Shown: positions 36,070-45,160, counted from the stretch's first letter. The stretch: DNA of 64,000 nt from Halopseudomonas nanhaiensis (GCF_020025155.1 NZ_CP073751.1:2669167-2733166); one strand, 5' to 3'. Numbers and translations: made by a program. Notes: a model not told the origin generated them from the letters alone.

Positions 36070-37089
36070 ATGACCACTCTGCCTTTGCACGCTCAAGTGT
36101 TAACTCGCCATCCCAGTGTTCAAGAGTGGCTGGAGCTACTGGGTAATCTGGGGCGTGCGCCGGCCACCCTTGACGCCTATGGCCGTGGCCTTTCGCATTA
36201 TTTATTACATTGCGAAGGACGCGGGTTGAGACCCGAATTCGCGACATTCGAACAGGTCACGCTCTACATCCGTGAGCTGTTACCGGGCGCAAAGAATGCA
36301 GTAGCAAATTCGACCTTGCAGCAACGACTCACCGCCATCAGGTTGTGGTACGACCACCTGGTTTTCCAGGGGCTTCGCAAGCAAAACCCTGTCCCTCGTG
36401 GGCAACATGGTCGGCTGTTACAAGTACCTGGACATGAAGGGTTCGTCAGGGGCCTAGTCCCACGGCTAACTAAGCTGCCGCAGATTCCGACCGATGAGCA
36501 ATGGCGTCACTTTCTCGGTATTGCGGCCAGGTCGTCTATCCGTGATCGGCTCATGCTGTCGCTGGCGTATTTTGGGGCTCTCCGCCGCTCCGAGTTGGTA
36601 GCTTTGCGCATTGAAGATTTAGACGTTGCACATCGCCTGATTTCGGTTCGGGCAGAAACGACCAAGGGCAAACGCAGCCGTGTTGTGTGCTATAGCCCAA
36701 ACATTGCACCCACCTTAATTGAGCATCTATATGCTCTTCGCGGCGCGGGCTGGATAAGGGGTTCGTTGTTTCGATCTGAGTCGGACCGTAATCGAGGCTC
36801 GTCACTGACCCGTTGGACGTGGAGTAAAACGGTCGAAGGGTGGGCCAGGGAAGCGAACCTACCGCACCTGAGCACGCACACCTTTCGCCACCTTCGGCTT
36901 ACCCATCTGGCCCGTGCTGGCTGGAAGCTTCATGAATTAACCACATATGCTGGGCATCGAGACCCCAAGACTACTTTGATTTACCTTCACCTATCGGGCG
37001 CGGATCTGACTGCAAAGATGGCGCATTCCGTGGGCAGTCTGGATGCTCGCATGGTCTCTGAACTCTTCGAGCATCAGGCATCGCAATGA
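36070..37089 (+). CDS. XerC/TnpA-like tyrosine recombinase
   Basis: This 339-residue recombinase starts at the ATG at 36070 with GGGGA seven bases upstream; a TTG at 36049 is less likely. The core-binding domain starts LTRHPSVQEWLELLGNLGRAP. All catalytic residues are present: Arg in LAYFGALRRSELVALRIEDLD, His-x-x-Arg in STHTFRHLRLTHL, and His with Tyr in TYAGHRDPKTTLIYLHL. It ends in a four-base overlap (ATGA) with the larger recombinase, the arrangement of Tn554 tnpA-tnpB and of xerC genes in rulB elements. Confidence 0.9.
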   Translation: MTTLPLHAQVLTRHPSVQEWLELLGNLGRAPATLDAYGRGLSHYLLHCEGRGLRPEFATFEQVTLYIRELLPGAKNAVANSTLQQRLTAIRLWYDHLVFQGLRKQNPVPRGQHGRLLQVPGHEGFVRGLVPRLTKLPQIPTDEQWRHFLGIAARSSIRDRLMLSLAYFGALRRSELVALRIEDLDVAHRLISVRAETTKGKRSRVVCYSPNIAPTLIEHLYALRGAGWIRGSLFRSESDRNRGSSLTRWTWSKTVEGWAREANLPHLSTHTFRHLRLTHLARAGWKLHELTTYAGHRDPKTTLIYLHLSGADLTAKMAHSVGSLDARMVSELFEHQASQ

Positions 37090-39242
37090 CCGCTCCCTCC
37101 GTCACCCCTTATGTTCCGTTCGATGCGAGCCAGTACGAACGTCAAAGCGACCTATCGAATCTGGAGCTGACCATACCTTCAAATCGCCTTCACCGCTCAG
37201 ACTGGAGCTACCTCGAAGCCGAGCTCCCCGGGCTCATGCGGCCGCTGGCTGATCTAGCGGCTCATAGCGGCGTTTCTCAGCGACTCGCGATCTCGTCGGT
37301 GGGAGCCATTCTGTGGAACGTTAGAAAGACTGGTATACCCTACTGGCATTGGTCTGAACCGCAGTGGATGACTCTGCTTCATGGTCGAGCGGGGTCACGG
37401 CCGTATCTCGCTTCCGTCGCCTACCACCTTGGCGGTTTTCACACCCCGCAGCGTATCGCCAAATTCCGGCAGCCGGCCATATACGCGTCTGTTATCTTCG
37501 GCCATGAAGTGTTCAGACATGAGCACGCTCGCTTGAGCCAATCCTTGAGATCGCTGGGCTACGCTGCCCGCCATCTTGAGCAGTTCCTTTCCAGTGTGCT
37601 GGGAGCCTTGATGTTAGAAAACGGCGATCCGCGACTGGAGACGTTTACTGAGGAACTGCTGCTCAAAGGCCAACAGCATCGAAGCGAAGGTATCGCGAGA
37701 TCAGTCGGTAAGGTGTCTCACGGCCTCGCTGCCATGGGAATTTTGGCGAAACCTTTGCGCATGCGAGGCTATATCTCTTGGCGGGAAAAAAGCATCGAAG
37801 GTATCGACGCTACTTGGACAATGTGGTGTCGCCGTTGGCGAGAAACCTCCACCTTACGCCCCCGCACACGTGAAAGTAATTACAGTTTGATATTGAGAGT
37901 CGGTGTCTGGCTAGCGCGGGAGCAGCCAAGCATTTCCGCGCCGACCGATTGGAGCATGTCCACTTGCGCTGCGTTTATCGGTGCTGTTGACCGGATGACG
38001 GTCGGTGAGTGGGCTTTGGAGTCGGCAAAGGGAACGCAGCTTAAAGGACTTGGCCAACCTATCGCTGCCAACTCCAAGCGTGGCTTTCTGCATGCCTTGC
38101 GACGCTTTTTTACAGATTTCGAACTCTGGGGCTGGGGGCGTCTGAAGTTTAGTCCGCGTCATCACTTGGCCACGCCGCGATCCGTGGCGTTTAACTCGGG
38201 CGTCAACCCCCGCGTTATTGACGACTCGACTTGGCTCAAACTGATTTGGGCGAGCCTAAATCTCGAACGTAAAGATTTACTTTCAGAGATTCATTATCCC
38301 CTATCGATGGTACAAGCCATTGCTGTGGTATGGACTCACGCGGGCTTGCGCAGCAATGAAATCATGCGGCTGGACAAAGGGTGCGCGCATCCTCAAACCA
38401 GTGATGTGGTGCACGAGGATGGAACCGTCGTTCCAGCAGGGACCTTATGCTATCTCGACATTCCTGCCAGCAAGACATTCAAAGCGTTCGTCAAACCGGT
38501 AGCAGTGGCCGTGAAGGAGCGCATCGACGCCTGGCTGGCGAATCGACCTACCAATCAGGCCGCATTGCTCGATGAGCGAACCGGGGAGAAAGTCTGCTAC
38601 CTATTCCAGTTTCGAGGCAAGCGCATAGGCTCCGGTGTCATCAATGGCACCATCATTCCGATGCTATGCGCCAAGGCAGGTGTACCACTGGAGGACAGTC
38701 GCGGTCGAATCACCAGCCACAGAGGGCGTGCCTCCGCAGTGACGGCGCTTGCCAGCGTCCCTCAAGGCATGTCGTTGATTGAGCTGATGCAGTGGTCGGG
38801 CCATAGCTCGCCAACTTCGACGTTACACTACATCCGAATTCGGCCAACCAAGCTGGCGGCATCCTTCGTTAAAGCCGATCAAATGGCGCACATGGTTTCC
38901 GTCTTGATCGACCATGAAGTAATTGCACGCCATTCAGCTGAACCCTACACCTTCTACGACCTGGGCGACTCGTACTGTTCGAATCCTTTCTGGAGCAGCT
39001 GTCCACATCGTATGGCTTGCGCGGGCTGCGATTTCAACTTGCCGAAGGCCAGCGCTAAAGCTCAAGTGTTGGAGAGCAAGGCGTCTGCGAGAAGATATCT
39101 CGAAACGGTGCCATTGACAGCTGAAGAGCGAGCGATCGTCGAGGGCGACTTAGAGAAGCTGAACGGCCTCATCCGCAAGCTCGACAACGTGCCAACCTTG
39201 GATGGAAGAACGCCAGCGGAAATAGGTAAGACGGAACGATAA
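37086..39242 (+). CDS. large tyrosine recombinase with Cys-rich tail (Tn554 TnpB-like)
   Basis: This 718-residue protein has a long N-terminal region of no clear fold, then a catalytic domain. Arg is in VVWTHAGLRSNEIMRLDKG, His-x-x-Arg in RITSHRGRASAVTALA, and His with the likely nucleophile in QWSGHSSPTSTLHYIRI. After it comes a cysteine cluster (SYCSNPFWSSCPHRMACAGC), a probable zinc site found in TnpB of Tn554-type elements. It is coupled to the smaller recombinase by a four-base overlap. The pair probably acts together in insertion and excision at umuC. Confidence 0.88.
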   Translation: MTAPSVTPYVPFDASQYERQSDLSNLELTIPSNRLHRSDWSYLEAELPGLMRPLADLAAHSGVSQRLAISSVGAILWNVRKTGIPYWHWSEPQWMTLLHGRAGSRPYLASVAYHLGGFHTPQRIAKFRQPAIYASVIFGHEVFRHEHARLSQSLRSLGYAARHLEQFLSSVLGALMLENGDPRLETFTEELLLKGQQHRSEGIARSVGKVSHGLAAMGILAKPLRMRGYISWREKSIEGIDATWTMWCRRWRETSTLRPRTRESNYSLILRVGVWLAREQPSISAPTDWSMSTCAAFIGAVDRMTVGEWALESAKGTQLKGLGQPIAANSKRGFLHALRRFFTDFELWGWGRLKFSPRHHLATPRSVAFNSGVNPRVIDDSTWLKLIWASLNLERKDLLSEIHYPLSMVQAIAVVWTHAGLRSNEIMRLDKGCAHPQTSDVVHEDGTVVPAGTLCYLDIPASKTFKAFVKPVAVAVKERIDAWLANRPTNQAALLDERTGEKVCYLFQFRGKRIGSGVINGTIIPMLCAKAGVPLEDSRGRITSHRGRASAVTALASVPQGMSLIELMQWSGHSSPTSTLHYIRIRPTKLAASFVKADQMAHMVSVLIDHEVIARHSAEPYTFYDLGDSYCSNPFWSSCPHRMACAGCDFNLPKASAKAQVLESKASARRYLETVPLTAEERAIVEGDLEKLNGLIRKLDNVPTLDGRTPAEIGKTER

Positions 39243-39398
39243 TCACGACATGAACGTAACCGGCAGCATGACAGGGCGAACGGCCTTGCCAGGGTCTGGC
39301 ATTCATGCGGGCTTGGGACAGTGGTTAGCATCGAATCTAGAGACCCGACCACGCATAAGCGAACTATCTTCCATGCGAAAACAGAGACCGGATGTTGC

Positions 39399-39656
39399 TT
39401 AATCCCAGTCAAGGCGCCCACCGAAAACCGGTAGGGAAACGACGGCTTCGGTCGGAAGCGCAGTCCCTGCGCTTAGCCCATAGAGCACATTCTCTAACCT
39501 GCCAACTCGCAGCACATCCCGTTCGGTCGGATAGTGGCGTAGAAGTCGGTTAGCTTGCTCCCTCAACGACTCGTGAACAGTGGGATCAGCGAAAACCTGC
39601 TCCAGAAATTTCCGTGTTTCAACCACGGCGAGACTGCGTTCGTATGGCAGGGTCAT
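39399..39656 (-). CDS. BPSL0761-family small protein (copy 2)
   Basis: This 85-residue protein begins MTLPYERSLAVVETRKFLEQ, with REQANRLLRHYPTERDVLRV at about residues 31-50. It is clearly related to the protein encoded at 29567-29857, sharing the MT(M/L)PxER start, the ETRxFL box and the LLRHYP motif. The role is unknown. It is convergent with the recombinase genes, in the recombination module of the element and not in the copper cargo. Confidence 0.7.
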   Translation of the reverse strand: MTLPYERSLAVVETRKFLEQVFADPTVHESLREQANRLLRHYPTERDVLRVGRLENVLYGLSAGTALPTEAVVSLPVFGGRLDWD

Positions 39657-39894
39657 TTCCCCTCCAAATTATTCATGCCAATTTGATGGCTGCCCCATTT
39701 CGAAACATGGGGCCCGCGCTGTGAAACGATTTCGTAGCTTTCTGTACCGGCTGCTCCATCAGGCGAGCAAAGATCCGTTTTTGGCCCCGCATATCGTGAT
39801 GATCCGCAGATTACACAATCGTAAGGATTCGAACAGCTTGCTGTCAGCCTCGTAACGCTAGCCTAGACACATTCCCAGACATGAGGTGACCCCA

Positions 39895-40198
39895 ATGAAA
39901 AACCTGTTTCGAGCACTTATTCCCCTAGCTTTCATCGTCGTGTCTCCGGCGCTCATTGCCGAAGACGGAAGTGATTATGCTTTAAATAAAGCGCCGTCTG
40001 CCCGAGCGCCCCAGATGATCCAAAGTTCATCGCAGCCACGCCAGCAGCTCAACGACGTCGAGAGGCAACGAACATCCCATGAAAGACGGAATGATGATGG
40101 GCATGATGGACAAAGGCATGATGTCCGAGATGCGCGATTTGATGAAAGATTGTCGGGAAATGATGCACAGCATGCAGACTGACAAGGCGGCAGAATAA
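39895..40198 (+). pseudogene. secreted Met-rich protein, frameshifted
   Basis: The first frame gives a signal peptide (KNLFRALIPLAFIVVSPALIAEDG) and about 50 mature residues, then becomes coding nonsense (ERQRTSHERRNDDGHDG). From about 40050 the +1 frame continues with a typical metal-binding Met-rich tail, MKDGMMMGMMDKGMMSEMRD and CREMMHSMQTDKAAE, ending in TAA at 40198. A one-base indel near 40050-40079 is the simplest reading, unless it is a sequencing error. Intact, it would be a small periplasmic copper-binding protein of about 100 residues. A terminator hairpin follows directly. Confidence 0.65.
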
Positions 40199-40217
40199 AG
40201 CCGGTACCGCTTGAATG

Positions 40218-40248
40218 AAACAGGGGCTCCAGACCGGAGCCCCTGTTT
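40218..40248 (+). terminator. intrinsic terminator after the Met-rich gene
   Basis: AAACAGGGGCTCC pairs perfectly with GGAGCCCCTGTTT around a five-base loop. The T-run is only three bases plus mixed CGTCGTCT. It lies 20 bases after the Met-rich frame's stop codon. Confidence 0.8.
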
Positions 40249-40330
40249 CGTCGTCTATGATGATGGTGTCGGCTCTGCTAGCTCAGCACGTGGCTCCTGC
40301 TTGTCTCATCACTCTGGCGGAGGAACAGTC

Positions 40331-40792
40331 ATTAACAAGCACGCCGCGTTGAACGCCCCTGAACTCCACATCGCGATCTTCGCTTTCCTGCTGCACTTTG
40401 TCTGGGAACTGATGCAGCTTCCCCTGTTTGCGGGCTTCGATGACGTTCATTATTTTACGGTCATTCTACATTGCACCAAAGCCACCGGCGGCGACGTCTT
40501 GATCTCGCTTGCAGCTTTCTGGTCAGCTTCTGTGGTCGCAAGGTCGAGGTTCTGGTTTGTTGCGGTGCAACCTCCCGCTCTCATCATTTTCCTTGCGTCC
40601 GGACTGCTTATCACGATCGTCTTCGAGCTATTGGCTACCGGCCCCTTGCAACGTTGGGAGTACGCCAAAGCCATGCCCTTGCTCCCTTTCATTGAGGTAG
40701 GCTTGTCGGCAGTCGCTCAATGGATCGTATTGCCCCTGGTGCAACTATGGTTCGTACGAAGGCAGGTGCTAGGCGGTTGGCAGCGAAGCTAG
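40331..40792 (+). CDS. membrane protein of unknown function (possible ATT start)
   Basis: From 40331 the product is 153 residues with about four membrane helices: IAIFAFLLHFVWELMQLPLF, ISLAAFWSASVVA, PPALIIFLASGLLITIVFE and FIEVGLSAVAQWIVLPLVQLWFV. The frame is open from 40211, but that part is the upstream terminator hairpin, so it cannot be the true start. GGAGGA sits eight bases before an ATT codon at 40331; a TTG at 40349 is the other choice. The helix-one motif HFVWELMQLPL recurs in bacterial membrane proteins of unknown role. It lies between the Met-rich gene and copS, all on the same strand. Confidence 0.55.
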   Translation: MNKHAALNAPELHIAIFAFLLHFVWELMQLPLFAGFDDVHYFTVILHCTKATGGDVLISLAAFWSASVVARSRFWFVAVQPPALIIFLASGLLITIVFELLATGPLQRWEYAKAMPLLPFIEVGLSAVAQWIVLPLVQLWFVRRQVLGGWQRS

Positions 40793-40878
40793 AAGCCATG
40801 GAGAGCGATGTGACATGAGCGGGCGCTACCGCACTCGAGCAGAGTTCGAAAGCTAATTTGAAAGAAAGGGCGAACGGA

Positions 40879-42255
40879 ATGAGCAGATTGTCGCTGCGTG
40901 GAAGAATGGCGCTTCTTTTCGTGATCGTCGTGACGGCAGTCCTGAGCTTGGCCGCTGTCAGCTTCGATTATTTCTGCCGTCTGCACTTTAAGCAACAAGA
41001 CGCAGCAGTGCTTGAGGGCAAGGTTTCAGCTCTCAAATCAATCCTCACGCGGGGGAGCAGCCTCGAATCTGAAATGGTTTCGGATATCCACCAGTTAGTC
41101 GATACCTCATTCGGCTTCGCCGCAGCGATCTTGGCGGGGGATAGAGTCGTGTATTCACATCACAACTTGTCTGAAGAGCTAGCGGCTTCACTCGGTCCCA
41201 GGCAGGGCGAGCGATGGCTGCTACAGGTTGGCCCCAACCGCTACAGTGGTATGACTGAACGGATCGAGGGATGGGCTGACGGAGAAGGCGGCACCATTCA
41301 CCTGGCTATGGATGTCACGCATCGCACCCATTTCTTTGAAATGATCCGGCGGTGGTTTTTCTATACGCTGATTATCAGCGCAGCGCTCAGTGGCGCGCTT
41401 GGCTTTGTCTTCATTCGTCGAGGCCTCGAACCGATTTCGAGCCTGTCCCGAACCTCCTCCACCATCACCGCAAATTGTCTAGATACACGGATTTCAACCG
41501 AGTCGGTGCCATCTGAACTTCACGAACTAGTGGATAACTTCAACGCCATGCTAGAGCGCCTCGATCAGTCCTTTCTGAGGCTGTCGAACTTCTCAGCTGA
41601 TATTGCCCACGAGCTACGCACTCCGCTCAACAGCATGCTAACCCAGACAGAAGTCGCTCTTTTGAAGGAAAGAGACGGTGCTGACTACAAAGACGTCTTG
41701 TTCTCGACCCTCGAGGAGCTTCGTCGCATGTCGCGAATGGTCGACGACATGCTTTTTCTAGCCAAGGCCGACAACGGCATGATCACTCCCGATTTTGAGG
41801 ATCACGACCTGAGCGCGATTGCTGCAAGCGTGCTGGAGTATTACGAGTACGCCGCAGATGAGAAAGAGATAAAACTGGCGCTGCATAGCACTGGGAGCAC
41901 ACAGGTGAAGGGGGACAATCTGATGCTCCGCAGAGCGATCTCGAACGTGATGTCCAATGCTGTCCGCTACGGCGAGCCCGGCTCGATCGTCGACATGAGA
42001 GTTTCTAACGCTCGCGAGTGGGTGCGCCTTGAAGTGAGCAATCAAGGGCCAACGATCGCGCCAGACCACATCGATAAGCTGTTTGACCGTTTTTACCGTA
42101 TCGATACGGCCAGGCGAGAGGGCAACACGCTGAACGCCGGGCTCGGCATGGCGATTACGCGCTCAATTGTCGAGGCGCACGAAGGCTCGATTGACTGCCA
42201 CTCGGCTGATGGTATCACGACCTTCCAAATGAAGTTGCCGATAGCTGTTGGCTGA
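40879..42255 (+). CDS. copS: copper-sensing histidine kinase CopS/CusS
   Basis: This 458-residue kinase has a first membrane helix MALLFVIVVTAVLSLAAVSF, a periplasmic sensor of about 140 residues and a second helix FFYTLIISAALSGALGFVF. A HAMP domain, the His box FSADIAHELRTPLNSMLTQTE and a HATPase domain (ISNVMSNAVRYGEPG, NAGLGMAITRSIVE) follow. It belongs to the heavy-metal kinase group, which senses periplasmic copper or silver. Its partner copR is 1.5 kb away on the opposite strand, with an ATP-grasp gene between, unlike the usual copRS operon. Start at 40879, with AAGGG upstream. Confidence 0.88.
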   Translation: MSRLSLRGRMALLFVIVVTAVLSLAAVSFDYFCRLHFKQQDAAVLEGKVSALKSILTRGSSLESEMVSDIHQLVDTSFGFAAAILAGDRVVYSHHNLSEELAASLGPRQGERWLLQVGPNRYSGMTERIEGWADGEGGTIHLAMDVTHRTHFFEMIRRWFFYTLIISAALSGALGFVFIRRGLEPISSLSRTSSTITANCLDTRISTESVPSELHELVDNFNAMLERLDQSFLRLSNFSADIAHELRTPLNSMLTQTEVALLKERDGADYKDVLFSTLEELRRMSRMVDDMLFLAKADNGMITPDFEDHDLSAIAASVLEYYEYAADEKEIKLALHSTGSTQVKGDNLMLRRAISNVMSNAVRYGEPGSIVDMRVSNAREWVRLEVSNQGPTIAPDHIDKLFDRFYRIDTARREGNTLNAGLGMAITRSIVEAHEGSIDCHSADGITTFQMKLPIAVG

Positions 42256-42379
42256 CGTTGGGTAGGTCTGTCTTTGTTCCATGCGGCTCGGCACCCGGGC
42301 TGCTGTTCCGCCTGGCGGCGGCGTAATCCCGAGAGTTCGTCGGGCTTGCAACTATGCGCGCCCGACATTAAGGATGCAT

Positions 42380-43657
42380 ATGACGAAAACCGATGATTCC
42401 TCATTCCAGACCAAGTCGAAGAAGCTCAACCAGCACTGCGTCTGCGCCACCCTTGATAGGCCCAGGGTGCTGCTGAACCTCGCGGACCTGTTGGGCGATG
42501 CGCAAGAGCAGCTAGTTTCAAGCCCGACCTGGCACCAGTTCTTTTCAGACGTAGCGGTGTTCGTGCCTGAACGAGACCTGGATTGCATGATGGAGACTGT
42601 CCAGGCTTTGGAGACGGCTGCCGCTCTGCCGGGGTTTCGTCAGAAGGTTCTCGGCCGAGCGCCGCAGACTGCGCAGATCAATCCCGGCCCTGTGGGTGCT
42701 TTCATGGGCTATGACTTTCATCTAAGCGAAGACGGGCCCCGTCTTATTGAAGTTAACACTAATGCTGGAGGTGCTTTCCTCAATGCCACGCTGGCCCGAG
42801 CGCAACTGCAGTGTTGTAGCGGCGCTGCACGGATTGCTTGGTCCGATGATTTTGACCGGCAGGTAATAAGCCAGTTCGAGAGTGAGTGGCTTTTACAGCA
42901 CGGCAATGGAAAGCCGCGGCGCATAGCCATCGTAGATGACCAGCCTACCGAGCAGTACCTGTATCCTGAGTTTCGCTTGGCCCAGCAACTGTTCCGAAAC
43001 GCCGGAATCGATGCACTCATCGTGTCGCCTTCGGAACTGAGATCGAGCGCCCGCGCGTTGTATCACAACGATAACAAGATCGACCTGGTCTACAACCGCC
43101 TGGTGGACTTCTCTCTGCAAGCTCCGGAACACGCTGTCTTGCGCTCAGCCTGGCTGGATGGGAGCGCTGTTATAACGCCAAACCCGTTTACACATGCCTT
43201 GTTCGCCGATAAACGCAACCTGATCGAGTGGTCCGATTTCGACAGCTTGCAAGAGTGGGGCTTGAGCGGTGAGAATATTGAGTTACTTCGCCGCGGTGTC
43301 CCGCGCACTGTCTCGGTGAATGCGAGCAACGAGGCGGAGCTTTGGCAACAGCGCAAGAACTGGTTCTTCAAGCCGGTGGCAGGTTATGGCAGCAAGGGTG
43401 CCTACCGTGGCAGCAAGCTCACCAAAAACACGTATGCCCAGATCCTTGATAGCGACTATATCGCTCAGACCTTCGTTCCGCCGTCAGAGCGGGTTGTCAT
43501 GGTCGACGGTGAACGGCAAATGCTCAAGGTGGACGTGCGGCTGTATACCTATCGCGGGAATCTGATACTCGCCGCGGCGCGACTGTATCAAGGCCAGACG
43601 ACCAACTTTCGCACACCGGGCGGCGGCTTCGCGCCGATTTTGATCAGCGCGAGCTAG
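42380..43657 (+). CDS. ATP-grasp ligase-like protein of unknown substrate
   Basis: This 425-residue cytosolic protein starts at the second ATG (AAGGA five bases upstream). It has ATP-grasp character: FMGYDFHLSEDGPRLIEVNTNAGGAF in the first half, then WFFKPVAGYGSKGAYRGSKL (a probable nucleotide-binding loop) and MLKVDVRLYTYRGNLILAAARLYQGQTTNFRTPGGGFAPI at the end, with the acidic and Asn residues of a metal-ATP site. Such enzymes join a carboxylate to an amine, as in glutathione or peptide synthesis. Placed between copS and copR, it may make or modify a copper-binding molecule. That role is inference; no substrate can be named. Confidence 0.65.
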   Translation: MTKTDDSSFQTKSKKLNQHCVCATLDRPRVLLNLADLLGDAQEQLVSSPTWHQFFSDVAVFVPERDLDCMMETVQALETAAALPGFRQKVLGRAPQTAQINPGPVGAFMGYDFHLSEDGPRLIEVNTNAGGAFLNATLARAQLQCCSGAARIAWSDDFDRQVISQFESEWLLQHGNGKPRRIAIVDDQPTEQYLYPEFRLAQQLFRNAGIDALIVSPSELRSSARALYHNDNKIDLVYNRLVDFSLQAPEHAVLRSAWLDGSAVITPNPFTHALFADKRNLIEWSDFDSLQEWGLSGENIELLRRGVPRTVSVNASNEAELWQQRKNWFFKPVAGYGSKGAYRGSKLTKNTYAQILDSDYIAQTFVPPSERVVMVDGERQMLKVDVRLYTYRGNLILAAARLYQGQTTNFRTPGGGFAPILISAS

Positions 43658-43705
43658 CCAAAAACAGGTTTAAGCAAACGCGGAGACCAAGCGTAAGACC
43701 GGGAC

Positions 43706-44389
43706 CTAAGCAGGGCCCGTTCCGTCGATAAAATAGCCCATGCCTCGCACGGTATGGATCAACTTGACTGGAAACTCATCGTCAATTTTTGCCCGTAGCC
43801 GGCGAATAGCCACCTCAATGATATTGGTGTCGCTATCGAAATTGATGTCCCACACTTTCGAGGCGATCAGCGATTTGGACAACACTTCGCCGCGTCGGCG
43901 AAGCAGCAGTTCGAGCAGCATGAATTCCTTGGCAGTCAGATCGATCCGCCGCCCACCGCGCTCCACTCTTCGCTTGAGGAGATCCAATTGCAAATCCTCG
44001 ATGGTAAGGATCGTCTGAACGGTGCCGCCGTTTCCTCGACGTAGCAGCGACCTGACCCGAGCAAGGAGTTCGGAGAACGCAAATGGTTTAACGAGATAGT
44101 CGTCTGCGCCCAGCTCAAGGCCTTTCACTCTATCCTCAACCCGATCTCTGGCAGTGAGAAACAACGCAGGGGTTTCCCCGCCTGCGGTACGCACCTTTTC
44201 GAGTACTTGCCAGCCGTCTAGTCCTGGCATCATCACATCGAGCACAAGTAGATCGTACTGTTCACCGAGCGCCTGATGGGCCGCATCCGTCCCGTTGGTA
44301 ACCAGATCCACGGTGAACCCGGCTTCGGTCAAGCCCTGTTTAAGGTAAATGCCCGTTTTCGGTTCGTCTTCGGCAACTAGAATTTTCAC
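43706..44389 (-). CDS. copR: copper response regulator CopR/CusR
   Basis: This 227-residue OmpR-type regulator has a receiver with acidic residues in [13 protein letters not shown], the phospho-Asp in [14 protein letters not shown] and the Lys in [13 protein letters not shown]. The C-terminal winged helix ([41 protein letters not shown]) is typical of the heavy-metal group. It should bind the three TTACA/TGACA-type boxes found in this element. It is convergent with the ATP-grasp gene and transcribed in the same direction as the copper storage gene. Confidence 0.92.
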   Translation of the reverse strand: MKILVAEDEPKTGIYLKQGLTEAGFTVDLVTNGTDAAHQALGEQYDLLVLDVMMPGLDGWQVLEKVRTAGGETPALFLTARDRVEDRVKGLELGADDYLVKPFAFSELLARVRSLLRRGNGGTVQTILTIEDLQLDLLKRRVERGGRRIDLTAKEFMLLELLLRRRGEVLSKSLIASKVWDINFDSDTNIIEVAIRRLRAKIDDEFPVKLIHTVRGMGYFIDGTGPA

Positions 44390-44531
44390 AATTGAGCTCC
44401 GAGGCAGTTAGCTCATTGTGCCGATGTCGGAGGGGACATTCCATTGCCTTTCAAGAAGGTAATCCGGCTCAAAGCATAACGGGGCCGGCTGACGGGGCGC
44501 GTCCGGGATCTGACCCGAACGCACCAGGCAA

Positions 44532-44861
44532 TTAGCCAGCCATCCGTTCGCATTCATCGGCGCAGGCCATGCAGGCTTCTGCGCAGCGTTGGCAATGGTC
44601 AGCTTCATGTTTTTTGCACTCTTCGCCACAGGCCCGGCAGATCTGAGCGCAGAGGCGGCAGATGTCTGCGGCGTACTCGCTGTCTCGAGCCATAAAGTTG
44701 GCAGCGAGCTGGCAAATTTCGGCGCAATCCATGTCCAGCTTGATGCACAGAGCCATCATTTTCACATCGTCTTCGCCTAGGCACGCAGCCGAACATGTCT
44801 GGCAAACGATCGCGCAGTTGCTACAGGCCTGGATGCAGGATTGAAATTTGGCATTCATCAT
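44532..44861 (-). CDS. Csp-type four-helix copper storage protein (cytosolic)
   Basis: This 109-residue protein has 19 cysteines in CxxxC-type spacing (CIQACSNCAIVCQTCSAACL, CAQICRACGEECKKHEADHC, CAEACMACADECERM). It matches the DUF326 copper storage proteins, in which a four-helix bundle lined with Cys thiolates binds many Cu(I) ions. There is no signal peptide, so it is the cytosolic Csp3 form. Two ATG codons are adjacent at the start, with GGAGAA upstream. A CopR box lies about 100 bases upstream, which suggests copper induction. Confidence 0.9.
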   Translation of the reverse strand: MMNAKFQSCIQACSNCAIVCQTCSAACLGEDDVKMMALCIKLDMDCAEICQLAANFMARDSEYAADICRLCAQICRACGEECKKHEADHCQRCAEACMACADECERMAG

Positions 44862-44963
44862 TGGTGTTCTCCACAGGTGAAAGTAGGTTCGTGCGGCCTG
44901 ACTAACCAGGCCACACGTTTGTCGACCCCTGTGGCGGCGAAGAAGTTTGCGCCGTACGTCTAG

Positions 44964-44979
44964 CTGACAGAAATGTAAT
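44964..44979. promoter_or_regulatory. CopR box 1
   Basis: CTGACAGAAATGTAAT matches the pseudomonad cop box TGACA-N5-GTAAT. It lies about 100 bases upstream of the Csp gene (minus strand) and about 130 bases before the plus-strand terminator at 45096-45118, so it may serve either strand. Confidence 0.8.
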
Positions 44980-45095
44980 TTTTCGATCAGCGTAGTGACA
45001 TGTTTGATTTGATATTGTCTACGCGAGACTGCTGTTCTGACGGGCCGACGGTCCGGTTTGTATCTCTGCTACGTTGTACTCCTTCTTAGAGATCC

Positions 45096-45118
45096 GCGCC
45101 CGCTGGGCGCTTTTTTTT
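45096..45118 (+). terminator. intrinsic terminator with no coding gene upstream
   Basis: GCGCCC-GCT-GGGCGC is followed by eight T bases. On the plus strand nothing coding lies between CopR box 1 and this terminator, so it either ends a short non-coding transcript started near box 1 or shields copA from read-through. Confidence 0.85.
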
Positions 45119-45144
45119 ACGGCTCCCTCACCCTCGACACGAAG

Positions 45145-45160
45145 CTGACATAAATGTAAT
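45145..45160 (+). promoter_or_regulatory. CopR box 2, upstream of copAB
   Basis: CTGACATAAATGTAAT differs from box 1 at one base (a T for the G after TGACA). It lies about 90 bases upstream of the copA start codon and is the likely CopR site for the copAB operon. Confidence 0.85.

Noticed and set aside
39721-39855. Possible 44-residue basic protein from a GTG
   Set aside because: No ribosome-binding site and no family. It is probably spacer between the recombination module and the cargo.
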